Notes under the pieces: generated by a model
Told to the model about the DNA's origin: nothing
Seen by the model: only the letters and a program-made list of their open reading frames with translations
The model's database searches: none
Assembly (NCBI RefSeq): GCF_014180715.1
Contig: NZ_JACEFC010000028.1
Coordinates: forward strand, 1 to 36,839
Source: Nocardioides stalactiti
Lineage (GTDB): Bacteria; Actinomycetota; Actinomycetes; Propionibacteriales; Nocardioidaceae
Length of the DNA stretch: 36,839 bases
Direction: 5' to 3'
Translations under genes and position numbers: made by a program
Shown: positions 33,485 through 36,839 of the stretch, one piece after another
Numbering within the stretch: position 1 is the stretch's first letter
Layout of the letters: every line of letters begins with the position of its first letter

Positions 33485-33826
33485 ATGAGCCAGCCCCCGT
33501 ACGGTGGACCGCCGCAGCCCGGCCAGCAGCCCTATCCGGGTCAGCCTGCTCCGCAGGGCTATCCGCAACAGCCCGGCTACCCGGCCGCGCCGCCGCAGGG
33601 CTACCCGCCGCAGCCGGCTGCGGCCCCGGGCTACCTCCAGGGCGCTCCGCCCGCGGGTGCTCCGGTAGGAGTGCCCGGTGGTGGCTTCGGTGGTGGCTAC
33701 GGCGGGGGCCTTCCCCCGGCCCCGCCGAGCCAGAAGCGCACCATCGGCTTCCTGATGGGGCTCATCACCACGATCGGCCTGCTCGGCTTCGCCTTCCTCG
33801 TCCTCATCATCAGCGTCCTGCACTGA
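33485..33826 (+). CDS. Proline/glycine-rich tail-anchored membrane protein
   Basis: This 113-residue protein has an 80-residue Pro/Gly/Gln/Tyr-rich N-terminus with repeated PQGYPPQ-like units, then a single C-terminal membrane helix (about 87-111) and almost no tail. The N-terminus is probably cytoplasmic and disordered. It resembles the N-terminal halves of the GWYPD-type proteins on either side, without an outer domain. It may be an adaptor of that set; no enzymatic function is visible. The start follows TAGGCT by 6 bases. Confidence 0.7.
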   Translation: MSQPPYGGPPQPGQQPYPGQPAPQGYPQQPGYPAAPPQGYPPQPAAAPGYLQGAPPAGAPVGVPGGGFGGGYGGGLPPAPPSQKRTIGFLMGLITTIGLLGFAFLVLIISVLH

Positions 33827-33903
33827 TCGTTCTGCCCGGGATGCGATGATTCCTGGCGATTGCCGTCCGTGCACCACGGCGGCCCGACTGCCAGGAGTGC
33901 GCG

Positions 33904-34860
33904 ATGTCCGACCCGAACCAGCCCTCGACCCCTCCCGGGTGGTATCCCGACGGCCAGGGTGGCCAGCGCTGGTGGGACGGCACCCAGTGGACCGAGCACA
34001 CCCAGCCGCCGGCGGCTCCTGCCGCCCCGGCCGCCCCGGCCGCCCCGGCCGCCCCGGCCGCCCCGGCCGCGCCTGCCGCCCCGGCCGCTCCGAGCATCCC
34101 CGGCGCCGACCTGCCGACGCAGGTCGCGCCCAACCGCGCCGCTGACTATCCGGGCCAGCCCGGGCAGCCGGCCCAGCCGCAGGGCGTCTACGGCGCTCCT
34201 ACCGGTCAGCCCGCCGGTCAGCCGGTCTACGGCCAGCCCGCCGGCCAGCCGGCGTTCGGCCAGCCGGCGTTCGGTCAGCCGTCGTTCGGCGGCGGCGCCT
34301 CCTCCGGCGGCGGCAACAAGAAGCTGATCGCGATCATCGGTGGTGGCGTCGGTGCGCTCCTCCTCGTGGTGATCCTGGTCGTCGTCCTCTTCAAGGTCGT
34401 CGGTGGTGGCTCGCCCGAGAGCGTCACCGAGGACTACCTCAAGGCCGACTTCGAGTTCGACCAGGAGCGCCTGTGCGAGCTGTCGGTCGAGGACGCCTTC
34501 AAGGAGCAGTTCGAGGAGGAGGACGCCGAGGACTGCGGTGAGTGGTTCGGAGAGGTCGAGGACGACTTCGAGGACCAGAAGGAGGACTTCGAGGAGGACG
34601 TCGACCAGTCCTTCGACGACGTCCTGGGCGACTTCGAGTTCGAGGTCGAGATCAAGGACGTCGAGGAGGACGACGACCAGGCCGAGGTCGAGTGGCGGAC
34701 CACGTCCGAGTACAAGGGCGACAACGACGACTACCTCGACGACTACCTCGGTGGCGACGAGAAGACCTCCGACAAGGGCACCGCGCTCCTCTGCAAGGAG
34801 GACGGTGACTGGAAGGTCAAGGAGAAGTACTACGACGAGGAGTACAGCGAGGACTGCTGA
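33904..34860 (+). CDS. GWYPD-domain membrane protein with highly acidic outer domain
   Basis: This 318-residue protein has a DUF2510-type motif (GWYPD, RWWDG, WTEH; residues 12-33), nine Ala-Ala-Pro repeats and GQPAFGQP-type repeats. One membrane helix (about 139-162) is followed by an outer domain very rich in Asp and Glu, with Cys pair C-x19-C (ERLCELS and AEDCGEW) and two further Cys near the C-terminus. The acidic part may bind cations or wall polymers; that is a guess. The ATG at 33904 follows CAGGAG by 6 bases. Same layout as the genes at 32313 and 35825. Confidence 0.75.
   Translation: MSDPNQPSTPPGWYPDGQGGQRWWDGTQWTEHTQPPAAPAAPAAPAAPAAPAAPAAPAAPAAPSIPGADLPTQVAPNRAADYPGQPGQPAQPQGVYGAPTGQPAGQPVYGQPAGQPAFGQPAFGQPSFGGGASSGGGNKKLIAIIGGGVGALLLVVILVVVLFKVVGGGSPESVTEDYLKADFEFDQERLCELSVEDAFKEQFEEEDAEDCGEWFGEVEDDFEDQKEDFEEDVDQSFDDVLGDFEFEVEIKDVEEDDDQAEVEWRTTSEYKGDNDDYLDDYLGGDEKTSDKGTALLCKEDGDWKVKEKYYDEEYSEDC
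34012..34092 (+). repeat. Nine-base tandem repeat (Ala-Ala-Pro)
   Basis: Five perfect copies of GCCGCCCCG (34021-34065) with imperfect copies on both sides give nine in-frame Ala-Ala-Pro units, a rigid spacer after the GWYPD motif. Copy number is likely to vary between strains. Confidence 0.8.
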
Positions 34861-34881
34861 CGCGTCGAGGGGGAGACACGG

Positions 34882-35766
34882 ATGAGGCTCGGGCTCGCCG
34901 CGTTCGCGGTCGTGCTGGCGACCGTGCTGGTGCCGATCGGCATCACGTCGACGTGGCTGTCGCTGCGCGTCGACAACACCGACGCGTACGTCGACACGGT
35001 GGCTCCGCTCGCGGACGAGCCGGCGCTGCGCAAGGAGCTCGGCGAGGAGCTGGCCGCCGCGGCGATCAGCGCGATGGAGAGCAGCGTGCCCGTCGGTCTC
35101 CCCGCGGCGTTCAGCGAGGGCGTGCGCAGGGCGACCACGATGGTCGTGGAGAGCAAGGCCTTCCCGGACTTCTGGCGGCAGGCCAACGCTGACGCGCACC
35201 GCGAGTTCCTCGCGATCGTCCACGAGCGCGGCCAGGAGGTCGACGACGACGGCTACGTGATCGTCGACCTCCAGCCCCTGCTCCAGCAGGTCATCGACGA
35301 GATCGCGCGGACCTTCCCGCCGGCCGCGCTGGTCGAAGCACCGCCGCTGCCGCTGCCGGTGCTGCCCGAGTCCGAGCTGGAGCGGGCCCGTGGGGCTTAC
35401 CAGGTGCTGGAGGGTCTGGCCTTCTGGGTGCCGCTGTTCTGGCTCGGCCTGGTCCTCGTCGCGGTGATCGCGACGCCGGGCATGCGGGGCCGGATGCGGG
35501 CCGCGGGTGCCGCCGCGATCGGTGCGGCCATCGGCGGCGGGCTGGTCCTGGCCGTCACCCCCGCCCTCACCGACGCCGTCGTCGACCAGGTCGACCCCGC
35601 GAAGCAGGACCTCGCCCGGCTCGTGGTGGAGGTGGTCGTGTCCACCCTGGACGAGTCCGCCTGGGCCGGCGTGATCGGCGGCCTGGTGGTCGCCGCCCTG
35701 TTCATCGGCGCGTCGCTGGTGCCCGGCGGTCGTACCCGCAGCCACGGTGCGACGGTTCGTTCCTGA
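34882..35766 (+). CDS. Conserved multi-pass membrane protein
   Basis: This 294-residue protein has an N-terminal helix (about 3-24), a roughly 145-residue soluble segment beginning [18 protein letters not shown], and three helices near 176-196, 204-228 and 254-277. I recognise the [15 protein letters not shown] start from uncharacterised actinobacterial membrane proteins. The large loop is predicted to be outside the cell. The ATG at 34882 follows GGGGGAG, 21 bases after the acidic protein, so they may be co-transcribed. No catalytic motif was seen. Confidence 0.72.
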   Translation: MRLGLAAFAVVLATVLVPIGITSTWLSLRVDNTDAYVDTVAPLADEPALRKELGEELAAAAISAMESSVPVGLPAAFSEGVRRATTMVVESKAFPDFWRQANADAHREFLAIVHERGQEVDDDGYVIVDLQPLLQQVIDEIARTFPPAALVEAPPLPLPVLPESELERARGAYQVLEGLAFWVPLFWLGLVLVAVIATPGMRGRMRAAGAAAIGAAIGGGLVLAVTPALTDAVVDQVDPAKQDLARLVVEVVVSTLDESAWAGVIGGLVVAALFIGASLVPGGRTRSHGATVRS

Positions 35767-35811
35767 GGACGGTTCACGGCCAAATCGGCCAATTCTGCGC
35801 CGATCGCCCCT

Positions 35812-35817
35812 TACGCT
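35812..35817 (+). promoter_or_regulatory. -10 hexamer of a leaderless promoter
   Basis: TACGCT stands 7 bases before the GTG at 35825, with no ribosome site between, and decides the start of that gene. Confidence 0.5.
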
Positions 35818-35824
35818 CCTCGAC

Positions 35825-36697
35825 GTGACCAACTACCCCGGCCCCGGTCAGCCCGGAGACCTCCCCCCGACCCAGGTGGCGCCCGGTGGCGGCGTACCCC
35901 CCCAGCAACCCGGCGGCTACCCGCCGGCTCCGCAGCAGCCCGGCGGCTACCCGCCGGCTCCGCAGCAGCCCGGCGGCTACCCGCCGGCTCCGCAGCAGCC
36001 CGGCGGCTACCCGCCGGCTCCGCAGCAGCCCTACGGCGCCAACCCGGGCGGCGGCTTCCCGCCGGGCCCTCCGGGCGGCGGCTTCGGTGCTCCGCCGACC
36101 AGCGGCGGGGGTGGCGGCAAGAAGGTCATCCTGATCGTCGCGATCGTCGTCGCGCTGCTCGTCCTCATCGGGGGCGGCATCGCGGCGGCCGTCGTGCTCG
36201 GCGGTGACGACGATGACGACAAGCCCAAGAGGACCGTGACCCAGACGGTCCCCCCGACGGACGTCCCCACCACGGTCGACACCTCGATCCCGACCGAGGT
36301 CACGACGAGCATCGCGCCGCCGACGACCGAGGCGACCACGGAGACGACGACCGAGTCCGGTGACCCGTCGGCCGACCCGGCGATCACCGCGCAGGCCTAC
36401 CTCGACTCGCTCGTGACCGGCAACTGCCCTGCTGTCGAGGGGCTCTCGACGCCGGAGTGGTGGGCGGCCGCCTACGGCAGCCAGAAGGCGTGCAAGCGCG
36501 ACGCGGGCACCCAGGAGATGTCGAGCGTCCAGTACGAGTTCCAGGACCCGATCGACAACGGCGACGGCTCGGTGACGGTCATCGCCACCGTGGTGGACAG
36601 CACCGACACGAGCACGCAGTACACCGCGACGTGGGTGCTCAGTCCCAACACCGACCCGGAGCTGCCCTGGCTGGTCAGCGCGTTCCAGCTGGTCTGA
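35825..36697 (+). CDS. Pro/Gly-repeat membrane protein with outer Cys-pair domain
   Basis: This 290-residue protein has a disordered N-terminus with four identical [10 protein letters not shown] units, one membrane helix (about 99-122), a Thr/Pro-rich linker with [11 protein letters not shown], and an outer domain (about 183-290). That domain carries Cys pair C-x21-C (TGNCPAVEG and QKACKRD) and a C-terminal beta-rich segment ending [10 protein letters not shown]. The domain resembles small NTF2-like/DUF4878-type domains and parallels those of the genes at 32313 and 33904; it lacks the GWYPD motif. The GTG at 35825 is chosen from TACGCT 7 bases upstream. Function unknown. Confidence 0.75.
   Translation: MTNYPGPGQPGDLPPTQVAPGGGVPPQQPGGYPPAPQQPGGYPPAPQQPGGYPPAPQQPGGYPPAPQQPYGANPGGGFPPGPPGGGFGAPPTSGGGGGKKVILIVAIVVALLVLIGGGIAAAVVLGGDDDDDKPKRTVTQTVPPTDVPTTVDTSIPTEVTTSIAPPTTEATTETTTESGDPSADPAITAQAYLDSLVTGNCPAVEGLSTPEWWAAAYGSQKACKRDAGTQEMSSVQYEFQDPIDNGDGSVTVIATVVDSTDTSTQYTATWVLSPNTDPELPWLVSAFQLV
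35911..36030 (+). repeat. Four perfect 30-base tandem repeats
   Basis: The unit starting CGGCGGCTAC is present four times (35911, 35941, 35971, 36001) without a single difference and encodes [10 protein letters not shown]. Each unit contains a CCGGCGG/CCGCCGG stem around CTAC. The lack of synonymous changes points to recent expansion. Confidence 0.95.
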
Positions 36698-36704
36698 TCC
36701 CTGC

Positions 36705-36738
36705 GGAGGCGGGCCGGGCGCGAGCCCGGCCCGCCTCC
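36705..36738 (+). terminator. Perfect 15-bp GC terminator-like hairpin
   Basis: GGAGGCGGGCCGGGC (36705-36719), loop GCGA and its exact complement (36724-36738) lie 7 bases after the stop of the Pro/Gly-repeat gene. The next -10 hexamer starts at 36739. No U-tract follows, as is common in actinobacteria. Confidence 0.75.
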
Positions 36739-36744
36739 TAGGCT
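36739..36744 (+). promoter_or_regulatory. -10 hexamer of a leaderless promoter
   Basis: TAGGCT stands 6 bases before the ATG of the cation-efflux gene, directly after the terminator hairpin. Confidence 0.5.
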
Positions 36745-36750
36745 GACCCC

Positions 36751-36839
36751 ATGGGCGTCGGTCACGGGCACGGGCACGCGGGGTCGCGTGCCGCCGACCG
36801 GGTGCGCCTGCGCTGGGTCCTCGCGGTCACCGGCACGGT
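36751..36839 (+). CDS. Probable cation diffusion facilitator, N-terminal part
   Basis: Only 29 codons are in the window. The product begins MGVGHGHGHAGSR, a His-rich start typical of cation diffusion facilitator (zinc/cobalt efflux) proteins, then a basic stretch and the beginning of a hydrophobic helix (LRWVLAVTGT). The assignment rests on this N-terminus alone. The start is set by TAGGCT 6 bases upstream. Confidence 0.6.
   Translation, partial: MGVGHGHGHAGSRAADRVRLRWVLAVTGT

Noticed and set aside
33697..35832. Long minus-strand frame opposite the GWYPD genes
   Set aside because: Leu/Val/Asp repeats arise from complementing the acidic and Pro-rich plus-strand genes.
35911..36030. Regular 30-base repeats as a CRISPR array
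   Set aside because: The copies are directly adjacent with no spacers and are in frame within a coding region; no cas genes.

Overview
The window looks like chromosomal DNA from a high-GC actinobacterium, most likely Nocardioides or a close relative in the Propionibacteriales. This is inferred from the strong GC third-position bias, GTG and TTG starts, an FprB-type ferredoxin reductase, KstR-like operators, a fused isobutyryl-CoA mutase, WS/DGAT lipid genes and GWYPD (DUF2510-type) membrane proteins. No 16S gene or other phylogenetic marker is present. I see no tRNA, rRNA, insertion sequence, integrase or CRISPR array. No gap between genes exceeds 300 bases; the longest are 16721-16962, 33303-33484 and 881-1059.

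Region 1 (1-880, minus strand) holds a partial lipoprotein, a GlsB/YeaQ-type membrane protein and a small zinc-finger/HTH protein. Region 2 (1002-6779, plus) is an oxidative operon: alpha/beta hydrolase, EthA/MymA-like Baeyer-Villiger monooxygenase, AurF-like diiron oxygenase, FprB-type ferredoxin/ferredoxin reductase and a TetR regulator, with a perfect CTGTACA inverted repeat in the promoter. The enzyme set suggests oxygenation and hydrolysis of an unidentified lipophilic ketone or amine.

Region 3 (6798-16720) is mixed: a small secreted or anchored protein, a MoxR ATPase/VWA pair, an aminotransferase, a KstD-like flavoprotein behind a KstR-type operator, a K+/H+ antiporter, a LytR_C protein paired with a VapB-like small protein, a HerA/DUF853 ATPase and a small hypothetical gene. 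Region 4 (16932-22716, plus) is a tightly coupled lipid operon behind a second KstR-type site: alpha/beta hydrolase, MGAT-like acyltransferase, acyl-CoA synthetase, WS/DGAT and a second alpha/beta hydrolase. It plausibly activates and esterifies fatty acids or sterol-derived acids.

Region 5 (22706-30134, minus) has an amine oxidase, two paralogous lipoproteins, IcmF (behind a large promoter inverted repeat), a low-molecular-weight phosphatase, a holin-like membrane protein and a GntR/FCD regulator. The regulator is divergent from a dimethylargininase/aminotransferase pair (30236-32289), with a perfect 9-3-9 operator between them. Region 6 (32313-36697, plus) is a run of five membrane proteins. 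Three share a Pro/Gly-rich N-terminus, one membrane helix and an outer domain with a Cys pair. A 164-base intergenic inverted repeat interrupts the run. The window ends in the start of a His-rich cation-efflux gene.

Many genes here carry a TANNNT-like hexamer 6-8 bases before the start codon and no Shine-Dalgarno sequence, the signature of leaderless transcripts. I used this to choose several starts.
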